Shown: positions 27,584 through 36,034 of the stretch, in pieces
Numbering within the stretch: the first letter of the stretch is position 1
Layout: every line of letters begins with the position of its first letter
DNA from: Silvania confinis
Lineage (GTDB): Bacteria > Pseudomonadota > Gammaproteobacteria > Enterobacterales > Enterobacteriaceae
DNA length: 64,000 nt
Assembly (NCBI RefSeq): GCF_025564085.1
Contig: NZ_JAMGZJ010000075.1
Coordinates: 1 to 64,000 of the forward strand
Direction of reading: 5' to 3'
Position numbers and translations under genes: made by a program
Notes under the pieces: generated by a model
Told to the model about the DNA's origin: nothing
Database searches by the model: none
The model's input: only the letters and a program-made list of their open reading frames with translations

Positions 27584-28612
27584 TTAATACTGTTTCAACC
27601 CCAAATCCAGCGGCGTCTTACTCGGCTCTCCACCAATCTCACGCGCCAGCTTCGGCACCATATAACCGGAAACGAGCGTCAGTAATTCACGCATGATCGC
27701 GCGAGCTTCCTCATCGTGGACCATAAAATGGGCCGCCCCCTGAACTTTATCCAGAACATGAATGTAGTAAGGCATCACCCCCGCATCAAACAGGGCATTG
27801 CTCAGGTCAGCTAACGTCGCGGCATTATCATTCACGCCACGTAACAAAACGCTTTGGTTGAGCAGGGTCACGCCTGCCCGACGCAGTCGGAACATTGCCT
27901 CCCGGAAGATGTCGTCTATTTCGTTGGCATGATTAATATGATTCACCAGCAGAATTTGCAGTGAAGATCGCGCCAGCCGCGAAATAAGCTCTTCAGTAAT
28001 ACGCGCCGGAATCACAATCGGCAAACGGCTATGAATACGCAACCGCTTAATATGCGGGATCGTTTCCAGTTGGGTGATCAGCCAGTCCAGTTCATGATCT
28101 TTCGCCATCAGCGGATCGCCGCCTGAGAAGATAATCTCATCCAGCTCTGGATGGGCGGCAATATAGTCGAGCGCTGCCTGCCAGTTACGCTTGTTTCCCT
28201 GATTATCGGCATAGGGGAAGTGACGACGGAAGCAATAACGGCAATTTACCGCACAACCACCCTTTACCAGCAGCAGCGCGCGGTTGCGGTACTTGTGCAG
28301 TAAACCGGGCACCACACTGTTCTGTTCTTCAAGGGGATCGGTGCTAAATCCGGGCGCAGTGACAAACTCATCCTGTGAGGTAAGTACCTGTTTCAGTAGC
28401 GGATCGTCAGGGTTGCCTTTCTCCATGCGTGCAACAAATGCGCGCGGCACACGCAGGGCAAACAGGCGTTTAGCGTCACGGCCCGTGAGGAGTTTTTCAT
28501 CAGCGTCGAGATTTAACAGACGCAGCAGTTCATCAGGACTGGTGATTACATCGGCAAGTTGCAATAACCAATCTTCTCTGGATGGGGTGTTTAGGGTTAC
28601 AATATGCGCCAT
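27584..28612 (-). CDS. epmB: EF-P lysine 2,3-aminomutase EpmB
   Basis: Radical-SAM enzyme that converts (S)-alpha-lysine to (R)-beta-lysine, which EpmA then attaches to elongation factor P. The 342-residue protein carries the cluster-binding CxxxCxxC in [19 protein letters not shown] (about residue 120), the SAM-binding [10 protein letters not shown], and a PLP-binding lysine toward the C-terminus. It is divergent from efp, its downstream target gene, with 40 nt between the start codons. The ribosome site is poor. Confidence 0.97.
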   Translation of the reverse strand: MAHIVTLNTPSREDWLLQLADVITSPDELLRLLNLDADEKLLTGRDAKRLFALRVPRAFVARMEKGNPDDPLLKQVLTSQDEFVTAPGFSTDPLEEQNSVVPGLLHKYRNRALLLVKGGCAVNCRYCFRRHFPYADNQGNKRNWQAALDYIAAHPELDEIIFSGGDPLMAKDHELDWLITQLETIPHIKRLRIHSRLPIVIPARITEELISRLARSSLQILLVNHINHANEIDDIFREAMFRLRRAGVTLLNQSVLLRGVNDNAATLADLSNALFDAGVMPYYIHVLDKVQGAAHFMVHDEEARAIMRELLTLVSGYMVPKLAREIGGEPSKTPLDLGLKQY

Positions 28613-28652
28613 TTTGTGGCTAAGCTACCAGTTAACAATTTCAGAGGGCCTT

Positions 28653-29219
28653 ATGGCGACTTACTATAGCAACGATTTTCGTGCCGGTCTTAAAATCATG
28701 ATGGATGGCGAACCGTACGCGGTTGAAGCCAGTGAATTCGTGAAACCAGGTAAAGGCCAGGCTTTTGCACGCGTTAAGCTGCGCCGCCTGCTGACCGGTA
28801 CCCGTGTTGAGAAAACCTTCAAATCCACCGATTCCGCTGAAGGCGCAGACGTTGTCGACATGAACCTGACTTACCTCTACAACGACGGTGAGTTCTACCA
28901 TTTCATGAACAACTCTACTTTCGAGCAGCTTTCAGCTGATGAGAAAGCGGTTGGTGAAAGCGCTAAATGGCTGCTGGATCAGGCCGAGTGCATCGTGACC
29001 CTGTGGAACGGTCAGCCTATCACCGTAACCCCACCTAACTTCGTTGAGCTGGAAATCGTTGAAACCGATCCAGGTCTGAAGGGTGATACCGCAGGTACTG
29101 GCGGTAAGCCAGCTAAGCTCTCTACCGGCGCAGTAGTTAAAGTTCCGCTGTTCGTTCAGACCGGCGAAGTCATCAAAGTGGATACCCGCTCTGGTGAATA
29201 CGTTTCTCGCGTGAAGTAA
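28653..29219 (+). CDS. efp: Translation elongation factor P
   Basis: EF-P (188 residues) rescues ribosomes stalled on polyproline. Three domains are visible: the KOW-like N-terminal domain, an OB domain and a C-terminal OB domain ending [18 protein letters not shown]. The modified lysine is Lys34 in VKPGKGQA. A frame open well upstream is not used; the ATG after AGAGGG gives the standard N-terminus [10 protein letters not shown]. Its modification enzymes EpmB (divergent neighbour) and EpmA (about 6 kb away) are in the same window. Confidence 0.98.
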   Translation: MATYYSNDFRAGLKIMMDGEPYAVEASEFVKPGKGQAFARVKLRRLLTGTRVEKTFKSTDSAEGADVVDMNLTYLYNDGEFYHFMNNSTFEQLSADEKAVGESAKWLLDQAECIVTLWNGQPITVTPPNFVELEIVETDPGLKGDTAGTGGKPAKLSTGAVVKVPLFVQTGEVIKVDTRSGEYVSRVK

Positions 29220-29234
29220 CCCACCGCAGAATAG

Positions 29235-29262
29235 AAGGCGCGGCGGTGAGCTGCGCCTTTGC
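29235..29262 (+). terminator. efp terminator
   Basis: AAGGCGC pairs with GCGCCTT, with partly paired bases inside, followed by T residues, 15 nt after the efp stop. Confidence 0.7.
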
Positions 29263-29394
29263 AATACCCTTTCTCAAGGGTCCCGCCATCCTTTCCTGTT
29301 TTCCTAAAAATGCTTTCTTTTCCGTCACTAGCCGGGATCCTGGCTATGCTTATGTGGCTATACACCTATAAATTTGGCTAAAAAGGAAGAACCT

Positions 29395-29541
29395 ATGTTT
29401 AAGAAAACAATTGCAGCGATCTTTTCTGTCATCGTCCTTTCTTCAGTGCTGACGGCTTGTAATACCACCCGTGGCGTTGGCGAGGATATCTCCGACGGCG
29501 GAAGCGCGATCTCCGGCGCGGCGACCAAAGCGCAGAATTAG
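29395..29541 (+). CDS. ecnB: Entericidin B lipoprotein
   Basis: A 48-residue lipoprotein, too short for most gene finders, almost identical to E. coli EcnB. The translation starts [17 protein letters not shown], has the lipobox VLTAC and continues [21 protein letters not shown] lies 6 nt before the ATG. In E. coli EcnB is a stationary-phase, RpoS-dependent bacteriolytic lipoprotein paired with the antidote EcnA, encoded just upstream. No EcnA-like frame is present here: the 175 nt after efp hold only a terminator and a 23-codon hydrophobic frame without a lipobox. GCTATACACCT before the gene resembles a sigma-S -10 region. Confidence 0.93.
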   Translation: MFKKTIAAIFSVIVLSSVLTACNTTRGVGEDISDGGSAISGAATKAQN

Positions 29542-29584
29542 TAGCAACGATGGGCGGTACGGGACTGAATCAGTCGCCGTACCC

Positions 29585-30184
29585 TCAGTTTACTGATTCA
29601 GACCGAGTCAGAAACGGCGAGTAACGCGTATCCATATGCAGCTTCATGCGGATATTGCGCTTGTAGGTATAGACCGTTTTTCCGTGAATACTCAGTTTAC
29701 TGGCAATCAGCTGATTGCTGGCTCCTTCCATCCACAGTGATAACACTTTCTCTTCCTGACGTGTCAATAATGGTGCCACGCTGTGTGCGGGTTCGCAGGT
29801 TGCCTGGAATATTAATGCCTCATTTATCACCTGCGCGAGTTCTTCCAGTGGCGCGTTTTTAAACAACGAAGCCCAGATGGGGAATTTATCCCTTAGCGCT
29901 GATAGCTCGGGCATTTCAGCAGAGTGCAGTGAGATAAAAGGCACGTTTTCACTGGCGCTGACCAGAGAGGTGATCTGTGCAATATGCTGCATTTCTGACT
30001 TAAAACCCTGCAAATCGGCGATCACCAGTGCGGGTTTCCATTGCAGGATATGTTCCCTGGCAAGGTAGAGATTATTGAGGCCTGTCACCCGTAAAGAGCA
30101 TGGGAACAGCCCAGAGTGATTGAGCCATGCTTCTAAACCCATCCGGGTGTAATAACATCGATCAATCAAAAGAATTTTGAACAT
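29585..30184 (-). CDS. ecnR: LuxR-family regulator EcnR
   Basis: A 199-residue regulator with an N-terminal receiver-like domain (MFKILLIDRCYYTRMGLEAW, and VIADLQGF where a phospho-acceptor Asp may lie) and a C-terminal LuxR helix-turn-helix (LLTRQEEKVLSLWMEGASNQLIASKLSIHGKTV, read here in two parts around residues 145-180). The start listed begins the receiver domain; an ATG 17 codons upstream also exists, and neither has a strong ribosome site. It is convergent with ecnB and upstream of sugE and blc, the ecnR-sugE-blc order known from Citrobacter. E. coli lacks this gene here. It probably regulates entericidin. Confidence 0.8.
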   Translation of the reverse strand: MFKILLIDRCYYTRMGLEAWLNHSGLFPCSLRVTGLNNLYLAREHILQWKPALVIADLQGFKSEMQHIAQITSLVSASENVPFISLHSAEMPELSALRDKFPIWASLFKNAPLEELAQVINEALIFQATCEPAHSVAPLLTRQEEKVLSLWMEGASNQLIASKLSIHGKTVYTYKRNIRMKLHMDTRYSPFLTRSESVN

Positions 30185-30380
30185 ATTGTTTTCACAGTCG
30201 ACAAAGGGTGAGCATTTCCTGCTTTCAGGAAGCATCCCATAATAAGGAAGTCGGATGAGTTATAAATGCCTGAACTTCGCTGCTATCTGCACCTATTTCT
30301 TGCTTTAAATCGGCCAAATTTGACTTAAAAGAAACTCGTTGAAAAAACACTTCATGCTATCCACAATGTGAAGTCACCCG

Positions 30381-30428
30381 CCTTACAGGACGACCCGTAA
30401 GCGCTTCTCTCATCGGGGACGGCCCCAG
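30381..30428 (+). promoter_or_regulatory. Guanidine-II riboswitch (mini-ykkC)
   Basis: Two small hairpins stand in tandem before sugE. The first has stem CTTAC-GG with loop ACGA, and the second has stem GGGG/CCCC with loop ACGG. Two stem-loops with ACGR loops just ahead of the ribosome site define the mini-ykkC class, which senses guanidinium and in many proteobacteria controls SugE/Gdx. The AGGAG ribosome site lies 18 nt after the second stem, fitting translational control. Confidence 0.88.
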
Positions 30429-30453
30429 ACTGTTGTTTACGTTAGGAGCTACT

Positions 30454-30771
30454 ATGTCCTGGATTATTCTTTTGATCGCCGGTTTACTCGAAGTGGTGTG
30501 GGCCATCGGCCTTAAATACACCCACGGATTTACCCGTTTGACCCCAAGCATCATCACCGTTTCGGCAATGATCGTCAGTATTGTGCTGCTCTCCTGGGCA
30601 ATGCGGACGCTGCCGGTGGGCACCGCTTATGCGGTATGGACGGGGATTGGTGCGGTCGGTGCGGCCATCACTGGCATGTTATTGCTGGGTGAGTCGGCGA
30701 GCCTGGCGCGCATTGCCAGCCTCGCCCTGATTGTCGCCGGGATTATCGGGCTAAAGCTCAGCACCCCTTAG
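30454..30771 (+). CDS. sugE: Guanidinium exporter Gdx (SugE)
   Basis: A 105-residue small-multidrug-resistance family protein with four transmembrane helices, equal in length to E. coli SugE/Gdx, which exports guanidinium in exchange for protons. The essential Glu is in [17 protein letters not shown] (about residue 13), and [20 protein letters not shown] is typical of the family. The guanidine-II riboswitch in its leader supports guanidinium as substrate. Its stop codon overlaps that of convergent blc by 4 nt. Confidence 0.96.
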   Translation: MSWIILLIAGLLEVVWAIGLKYTHGFTRLTPSIITVSAMIVSIVLLSWAMRTLPVGTAYAVWTGIGAVGAAITGMLLLGESASLARIASLALIVAGIIGLKLSTP

Positions 30772-31298
30772 TGGGGCTGCTCAACCCAGATGAACTTGCT
30801 GATATCAAACCCCTGACGGGTCGCGGTATTCAATAGCTGTTGTTTGACGTCATCGGAAATGGTCGGTGTGCGGGAGAGGATCCACAGATAGTCACGATCC
30901 GGCCCGCACACCAGCGCGTGTCGATAGTTGCTGTCCAGTGCGATCACGTTATACCCGCCATAGAACGGGCCAAAGAAAGAGACTTTTAAGGCTGCGACAT
31001 TCGGGCTGCCCGTAAAGTACGCTTTCCCTGTGACTTTTTGCCACATTCTACGCTCCGGGTTATAGCCCCGGTTGATGACCTGAATCCCCCCGTCGCTCAT
31101 TGGGCTATAGTTTGCCGTCACCTTCTGTAATCCGCGCTCAAAGCGATGGTCAAAGCGTGCGATTTCATACCAGCTTCCAAGGAATTTCTGGGCTTCAAAT
31201 GGGGTGACGACAGTTACGCCAGGAGGGGGCGTCGGAGAGCTACAGGCAACAACCAGAAACGCAGCGGCAACGGCGGCGATAACAGGCAAGATGCGCAT
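30768..31298 (-). CDS. blc: Outer-membrane lipocalin Blc
   Basis: A 176-residue bacterial lipocalin. The signal peptide ends in the lipobox LVVAC (Cys near residue 19). The lipocalin signature [18 protein letters not shown] follows, with the second motif [18 protein letters not shown] further on. It binds lysophospholipids at the outer membrane in E. coli and is induced by starvation and stress. AAGGA lies 7 nt before the ATG. In E. coli the next gene is ampC; here the fumarate reductase operon follows directly. Confidence 0.96.
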   Translation of the reverse strand: MRILPVIAAVAAAFLVVACSSPTPPPGVTVVTPFEAQKFLGSWYEIARFDHRFERGLQKVTANYSPMSDGGIQVINRGYNPERRMWQKVTGKAYFTGSPNVAALKVSFFGPFYGGYNVIALDSNYRHALVCGPDRDYLWILSRTPTISDDVKQQLLNTATRQGFDISKFIWVEQPH

Positions 31299-31349
31299 AG
31301 GAATTTCCTTACAAGATTTTTGTTAAGTGTAGAACCTGTCAGGAATTTT

Positions 31350-31375
31350 GCTCTCCCGCCGATGGGCAGGAGAGC
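31350..31375 (-). terminator. Hairpin after frdD
   Basis: GCTCTCC and GGAGAGC pair, with GCC/GGC inside after one mismatch and a GATG loop. It lies 10 nt after the frdD stop and is the only candidate terminator of the frd operon, but no T-run follows on the minus strand. It occupies the gap where E. coli carries ampC. Confidence 0.5.
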
Positions 31376-31384
31376 GGGGGGATA

Positions 31385-31744
31385 TTACATAAAGACAACC
31401 GCTACCAGCGTGACAACGCTCAGAATGGCAGCCAGACCGTAGAACACCCATTTACCGTTAGGAACGTGGATTTTCAGGTCATGCATCGCGTGATGCATAC
31501 GGTGCAGCCCACACCACAGCGGCAGTACAATCATCAGGAAGATAAATGCCCGGCCGATAATGCTGTGGGCGAAAGCCAGTACCCGCTCATAGCTCAGCGC
31601 ATCGTCAGGATACAGACCCAGCGGGAGCATAATGCCGACCAGCAGAATAATGACGGGTGCGATGATGGCGCACCACATGCCGCCTGCGCCAAAGAGCCCC
31701 CAGAAAACCGGTTCGTCAGAACGTTTTGGATTTGGATTAATCAC
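31385..31744 (-). CDS. frdD: Fumarate reductase membrane subunit FrdD
   Basis: A membrane anchor of 119 residues with three transmembrane helices, equal in length to the E. coli subunit. With FrdC it binds menaquinol and holds the FrdAB enzyme on the inner membrane. Characteristic segments are [14 protein letters not shown] and [17 protein letters not shown]. It starts with GTG; AAGGAG lies 6 nt upstream. It is the last gene of frdABCD, 10 nt after frdC. Confidence 0.97.
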   Translation of the reverse strand: MINPNPKRSDEPVFWGLFGAGGMWCAIIAPVIILLVGIMLPLGLYPDDALSYERVLAFAHSIIGRAFIFLMIVLPLWCGLHRMHHAMHDLKIHVPNGKWVFYGLAAILSVVTLVAVVFM

Positions 31745-31754
31745 AGTGGTCTCC

Positions 31755-32150
31755 TTACCAGAACAAGGCTACGCCAAGAATGACCACGGTTACGACCGCA
31801 GTTACCGCCCAGAGTCCTTTAATAATCGGCTCTGGCCCCAGTTTTTCGCCTTTCACGATAATATTTGCCGCTTTTGGTGCCAGCTCAAACCACGTCTTCG
31901 TGTGCAGCAGCGCTGCCGCCAGTACGATGATATTCAGGAGCACCACCACCGGATTTTGCAGAAACCCGACGAAACTGGTCCAGGTTTCCGGGCCGTGTTT
32001 GAGTGCAAACAGACCATACATTAGTTCGATACTGAACCATACCGCCGGTACCGCCGTGCCTTCACGCAGCATATAGAAGCGATAAAACGGCAGATTTTTC
32101 CACCAGGTGGATGGCATCGGCCGGACATAGGCTTTGCGTTTAGTCGTCAT
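31755..32150 (-). CDS. frdC: Fumarate reductase membrane subunit FrdC
   Basis: A second membrane anchor of 131 residues with three transmembrane helices. The conserved N-terminus is [12 protein letters not shown] and the conserved loop is [18 protein letters not shown]. Two adjacent ATG codons are possible; the second is chosen because AAGGAG is 6 nt before it but only 3 nt before the first, and it gives the E. coli length. It follows frdB by 10 nt. Confidence 0.97.
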   Translation of the reverse strand: MTTKRKAYVRPMPSTWWKNLPFYRFYMLREGTAVPAVWFSIELMYGLFALKHGPETWTSFVGFLQNPVVVLLNIIVLAAALLHTKTWFELAPKAANIIVKGEKLGPEPIIKGLWAVTAVVTVVILGVALFW

Positions 32151-32160
32151 CATGCACTCC

Positions 32161-32895
32161 TTAGCGTGGTTTCAGGGTGGCAATAAGAAAGTCTTTCGAA
32201 CTTTCTACTTTACCCTGTTGGATCGCGGCGGCCGGATCGACGTGCTTTGGACACACTTCTGAACAGTAGCCGACGAAGGTACAGGTCCAGACGCCGTTCT
32301 GGCCGTTAAGCTGTGCCATACGCTCTTTCTTACCGCGATCGCGACTGTCTTCGTTATAACGATGCGCCAGGGTAATCGCCGCAGGTCCGATAAATTCCGG
32401 ATTCAGACCAAACTGCGGGCAGGCGGAATAGCACAGACCACAGTTGATGCAGCCGGAGAACTGGTGATACTTGGCCATCTGCGCCGGAGTCTGCGTGTTT
32501 GGCCCCTGATCTGGCGTGCGCGGGTTACCAATAATGTACGGCTTAATGGCTTCCAGGCTTTCGATGAAGTGGGTCATGTCGACCACCAGATCGCGCTCAA
32601 TCGGGAAATTGGCCAGGGCTTCGATCTTCATCCCTTTCGGGTACTCGCGCAGGAAGGTTTTGCAGGCCAGCTTAGGCACTTTGTTGACCATCATGCCGCA
32701 GGAACCGCAAATTGCCATTCGGCAAGACCAGCGGTAGCTCAGGTCCGGCGCCAGATTGTCTTTGATATAGCCCAGCGCATCCAGCAGGGAGGTTTGCTCA
32801 TCATAAGGCACGTCATAGAACATGCTGTGCGGTGCGCTATCGACTTCCGGGTTGTAGCGCACCACTTCCACTTTCAGGTTTTGCATCTCAGCCAT
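32161..32895 (-). CDS. frdB: Fumarate reductase iron-sulfur subunit FrdB
   Basis: The 244-residue electron-transfer subunit. An N-terminal plant-type ferredoxin domain has [16 protein letters not shown] ([2Fe-2S]). The C-terminal domain has [15 protein letters not shown] and the late [11 protein letters not shown] for the [4Fe-4S] and [3Fe-4S] clusters. It starts [17 protein letters not shown] as in E. coli. Its first 8 nt overlap frdA. Confidence 0.98.
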   Translation of the reverse strand: MAEMQNLKVEVVRYNPEVDSAPHSMFYDVPYDEQTSLLDALGYIKDNLAPDLSYRWSCRMAICGSCGMMVNKVPKLACKTFLREYPKGMKIEALANFPIERDLVVDMTHFIESLEAIKPYIIGNPRTPDQGPNTQTPAQMAKYHQFSGCINCGLCYSACPQFGLNPEFIGPAAITLAHRYNEDSRDRGKKERMAQLNGQNGVWTCTFVGYCSEVCPKHVDPAAAIQQGKVESSKDFLIATLKPR

Positions 32896-34678
32896 GGGTC
32901 GTCTCCTTCTTCTCGGCGGCTTCCGCTTCTGCACCATAAACGCGTTTAGCCGGTGCCAGCGTGGTGATTTTCACGTCGCTATAGTCCAGGCGAGTGGCAC
33001 CATCCGCGTCGCGATACGCGAGGGTATGCTTGAGGAAGTTGACATCATCGCGCTCCGTGCAGCCTTCATCCAGACGCTGATGCGCGCCGCGCGACTCTTT
33101 GCGCGCCAGGGCGGAGTGCGCCATACATTCGGCCACGTTCAAACCATGGCCCAGCTCAATGGTGTAAAGCAGGTCGGTATTGAACACGCTGGAGGTGTCG
33201 GTTATGCGTACGCGTTTGAACCGCTCCTGCAGCTCGGCCAGCTTATCGACGGTTTTCTGCATCAGCTCCGGCGTACGGTAAATCCCGCAACCTTCTTCCA
33301 TGGAAAGCCCCATCTCGTCGCGGATCGCCGACCACTTCTCATTGCCTTCCTGATTGACCAGCTTTTTCAGGCGCTGTTCAACGTCGGCAACCTGCGCATC
33401 CAGCGCGGCACTGTTGGCTGTACCGGCGGTCGCGGCGCGTGCTATGGCTTGTTCACCTGCCAGACGACCAAACACCACCAGCTCAGCCAGCGAGTTTGAG
33501 CCCAGGCGGTTCGCGCCATGCAGGCCGACGGAAGAGCATTCACCCACCGCAAATAGCCCTTTAATGCGGGTTTCACACTGCTGATCGGTTTCGATCCCGC
33601 CCATGGTGTAGTGTGCGGTTGGACGCACAGGGATCGGTTCTTTTACCGGATCCACGCCGACATAGGCTTTGGACAGTTCGCAGATAAACGGCAGGCGTTC
33701 CAGCAGTTTCTTTTCACCCAGATGACGCAGGTCGAGATAGACCACATCGCCGCGTGGGGTAGGGACGGTATTGCCTTTACGCCACTCATGCCAGAAGGCC
33801 TGAGACACTTTGTCGCGCGGGCCAAGTTCCATGTATTTATTTTTCGGCTCACCCAGCGGCGTTTCCGGACCCATGCCGTAATCCTGCAGATAGCGATAGC
33901 CATCTTTATTGACCAGAATACCGCCTTCACCACGGCAGCCTTCGGTCATCAGGATCCCGGAACCCGGCAGACCGGTCGGGTGATACTGGACAAACTCCAT
34001 GTCGCGCAGCGGAATACCGTGCTGCAACGCCATACCCATACCGTCGCCGGTGACGATACCGCCGTTGGTGTTATAGCGGTACACGCGTCCGGCACCGCCC
34101 GTGGCCATCACCACCGCGTTAGCGCGGATCTGGATCAGCGTGCCTTCCATCATATTCATCGCGACCAGACCGCGTGCCTGGCCATCATCCACCAGGATAT
34201 CCAGTACGAAGTGCTCGTCGAAGCGTTGGATTTGCGGGAACTGCAGAGAGGTCTGGAACAGAGTATGGAGCATGTGGAAGCCGGTTTTATCGGCTGCAAA
34301 CCAGGTGCGCTCAATCTTCATGCCGCCGAAACGACGCACGTTCACGCTGCCGTCTTCACGGCGGCTCCACGGGCAACCCCACTGCTCCAGCTGGGTCATT
34401 TCCGTCGGGCAATGATGGACGAAATAATCAACGACATCCTGTTCGCATAGCCAGTCACCGCCGGCGACGGTGTCGTGAAAGTGGTAATCAAAGCTGTCAT
34501 GATCCTGCGCAACGGCAGCGGACCCCCCTTCAGCGGCAACCGTATGGCTGCGCATTGGATAGACTTTTGAAATCAGGGCGATTTTAGCGTTTGGATTAGC
34601 CTGAGCTGCAGCAATTGCTGCGCGTAATCCCGCTCCGCCAGCGCCAATTATGGCAAGATCGGCTTGAAAGGTTTGCAC
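32888..34678 (-). CDS. frdA: Fumarate reductase flavoprotein subunit FrdA
   Basis: The catalytic subunit of menaquinol:fumarate reductase, which reduces fumarate to succinate during anaerobic growth. The 596-residue protein has the FAD-binding [20 protein letters not shown], the covalent flavin His in [15 protein letters not shown] (about residue 44), and the active-site region [11 protein letters not shown] chose GTG as start because GGAGG lies 6 nt upstream and the protein then begins exactly as in E. coli (VQTFQADLA). The operon is preceded by an FNR-type site. The tail is somewhat shorter than in E. coli (602). Confidence 0.98.
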   Translation of the reverse strand: MQTFQADLAIIGAGGAGLRAAIAAAQANPNAKIALISKVYPMRSHTVAAEGGSAAVAQDHDSFDYHFHDTVAGGDWLCEQDVVDYFVHHCPTEMTQLEQWGCPWSRREDGSVNVRRFGGMKIERTWFAADKTGFHMLHTLFQTSLQFPQIQRFDEHFVLDILVDDGQARGLVAMNMMEGTLIQIRANAVVMATGGAGRVYRYNTNGGIVTGDGMGMALQHGIPLRDMEFVQYHPTGLPGSGILMTEGCRGEGGILVNKDGYRYLQDYGMGPETPLGEPKNKYMELGPRDKVSQAFWHEWRKGNTVPTPRGDVVYLDLRHLGEKKLLERLPFICELSKAYVGVDPVKEPIPVRPTAHYTMGGIETDQQCETRIKGLFAVGECSSVGLHGANRLGSNSLAELVVFGRLAGEQAIARAATAGTANSAALDAQVADVEQRLKKLVNQEGNEKWSAIRDEMGLSMEEGCGIYRTPELMQKTVDKLAELQERFKRVRITDTSSVFNTDLLYTIELGHGLNVAECMAHSALARKESRGAHQRLDEGCTERDDVNFLKHTLAYRDADGATRLDYSDVKITTLAPAKRVYGAEAEAAEKKETTHG

Positions 34679-34814
34679 GACATTCCTCCAGATTTTTGAT
34701 ATTTCGCATCGCAACTCTCCAAAGGACGTTCACAGCCCGGGAGGCCAAATGCGAAAGCGGTTCCACTGCTCCTTTATGGGTAACGCAGTATAGCCGCAGG
34801 AAGCTTAGGGAAAT

Positions 34815-34828
34815 TTGACGTGTTCGAT
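34815..34828 (-). promoter_or_regulatory. FNR-type site upstream of frdABCD
   Basis: On the minus strand ATCGA-ACAC-GTCAA matches the dyad layout of the FNR box of the E. coli frd promoter (ATCGA-TCTC-GTCAA, recalled) within the same AAAAAATCG...GTCAAATTT context. FNR activates frd without oxygen. The 310-nt frdA-epmA region holds no other gene. Confidence 0.75.
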
Positions 34829-34988
34829 TTTTTTGCGGTTATTTGGTGGGGATTATCATCACAATTGATGAATTGCCTTGTGAAATTATCAGAGGTTATA
34901 AAAGCCTCCAAATTACCTGCGCAAAATTTGTCTCTGTCGGGGGTTACGCGTAGACTTCGTCCCCTTGTCTGAAATCGGAGAAATTCAC

Positions 34989-35966
34989 ATGAGCGAAACG
35001 GCCACCTGGCAGCCGAGCGCATCCATCCCCAATCTGTTAAAACGCGCAGCAATTATGGCGGAAATTCGCCGCTTTTTTGCCGATCGCGGTGTGCTGGAGG
35101 TGGAAACGCCCTGCATGAGTCAGGCGACGGTAACAGACATTCATCTGTTCCCGTTTGAAACCCGTTTTGTCGGCCCTGGTCACTCCCAGGGGATGAATCT
35201 CTACCTGATGACCAGCCCGGAATACCACATGAAGCGCCTGCTGGCCGCGGGCTGTGGCCCGGTTTACCAGCTGTGCCGAAGCTTTCGCAATGAAGAGATG
35301 GGTCGCCACCATAACCCGGAATTCACCATGCTGGAGTGGTATCGCCCGCACTATGATATGTACCGCCTGATGAATGAGGTGGACGATCTGCTGCAGCAGG
35401 TACTCGAGTGCCAGGGAGCCGAAACGCTCTCATACCAGCAGGTTTTCCAGCGTCATCTGGAAATTGATCCACTCTCTGCGGACAAAACCCAGCTGCGCGA
35501 AGCGGCGGCAAAGCTGGATCTCAGCAATATTGCCGACACCGAAGAAGATCGCGATACCTTGCTGCAGCTGCTGTTTGCGATGGGCGTCGAGCCGCAGATT
35601 GGCAAAGACCGCCCGACCTTTGTCTACCACTTCCCGGCAAGCCAGGCATCGCTGGCACAGATCAGCACGGAAGACCATCGTGTGGCAGAGCGCTTCGAGG
35701 TTTACTTTAAGGGTATTGAACTGGCGAATGGGTTCCACGAGCTGACCGATGCCCGCGAACAGCAGCAGCGTTTTGAGCAGGATAACCGCAAGCGCGCTGC
35801 CCGCGGCCTGCCGCAGCAACCCATTGACCACAATCTGCTGGCGGCGTTAAAAGCCGGCCTGCCAGATTGTTCCGGCGTGGCGCTGGGGGTTGACCGTCTG
35901 GTGATGCTGGCGCTGGGTGCTGAACAGCTGGGCGATGTGATCGCGTTTACCGTCGATCGCGCCTGA
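34989..35966 (+). CDS. epmA: EF-P-(R)-beta-lysine ligase EpmA
   Basis: A paralogue of the catalytic core of class II lysyl-tRNA synthetase that attaches (R)-beta-lysine to Lys34 of EF-P. The 325-residue protein has the class II motif 2 ([20 protein letters not shown], about residues 98-117) and motif 3 ([15 protein letters not shown] near the end), but no N-terminal tRNA-anticodon domain. The ATG has GGAG 8 nt upstream and gives the E. coli length. It is divergent from frdA. E. coli carries yjeM between this gene and mscM; here mscM follows directly and convergently. Confidence 0.97.
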   Translation: MSETATWQPSASIPNLLKRAAIMAEIRRFFADRGVLEVETPCMSQATVTDIHLFPFETRFVGPGHSQGMNLYLMTSPEYHMKRLLAAGCGPVYQLCRSFRNEEMGRHHNPEFTMLEWYRPHYDMYRLMNEVDDLLQQVLECQGAETLSYQQVFQRHLEIDPLSADKTQLREAAAKLDLSNIADTEEDRDTLLQLLFAMGVEPQIGKDRPTFVYHFPASQASLAQISTEDHRVAERFEVYFKGIELANGFHELTDAREQQQRFEQDNRKRAARGLPQQPIDHNLLAALKAGLPDCSGVALGVDRLVMLALGAEQLGDVIAFTVDRA

Positions 35967-35977
35967 TGTGATTGTGC

Positions 35978-36000
35978 ACCCTCTCCCGGTGGGAGAGGGT
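35978..36000. repeat. Intergenic CCCTCTCCC/GGGAGAGGG hairpin
   Basis: ACCCTCTCCC and its complement pair around GGT between the convergent epmA and mscM, inside a wider GTGCACC...GGTGAGGGCACC unit. It resembles the hairpin after yjeI and a repeat type common in Enterobacter and Klebsiella intergenic regions. It probably ends transcription in both directions. Confidence 0.7.
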
Positions 36001-36034
36001 TTGGGTGAGGGCACCAGAGTGCACCTCACCTGAC

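Noticed and set aside
29310..29381. 23-residue hydrophobic frame before ecnB as a possible ecnA
   Set aside because: It lacks a lipobox Cys and the conserved GFGED/GGAIS parts of entericidins, and has no ribosome site.
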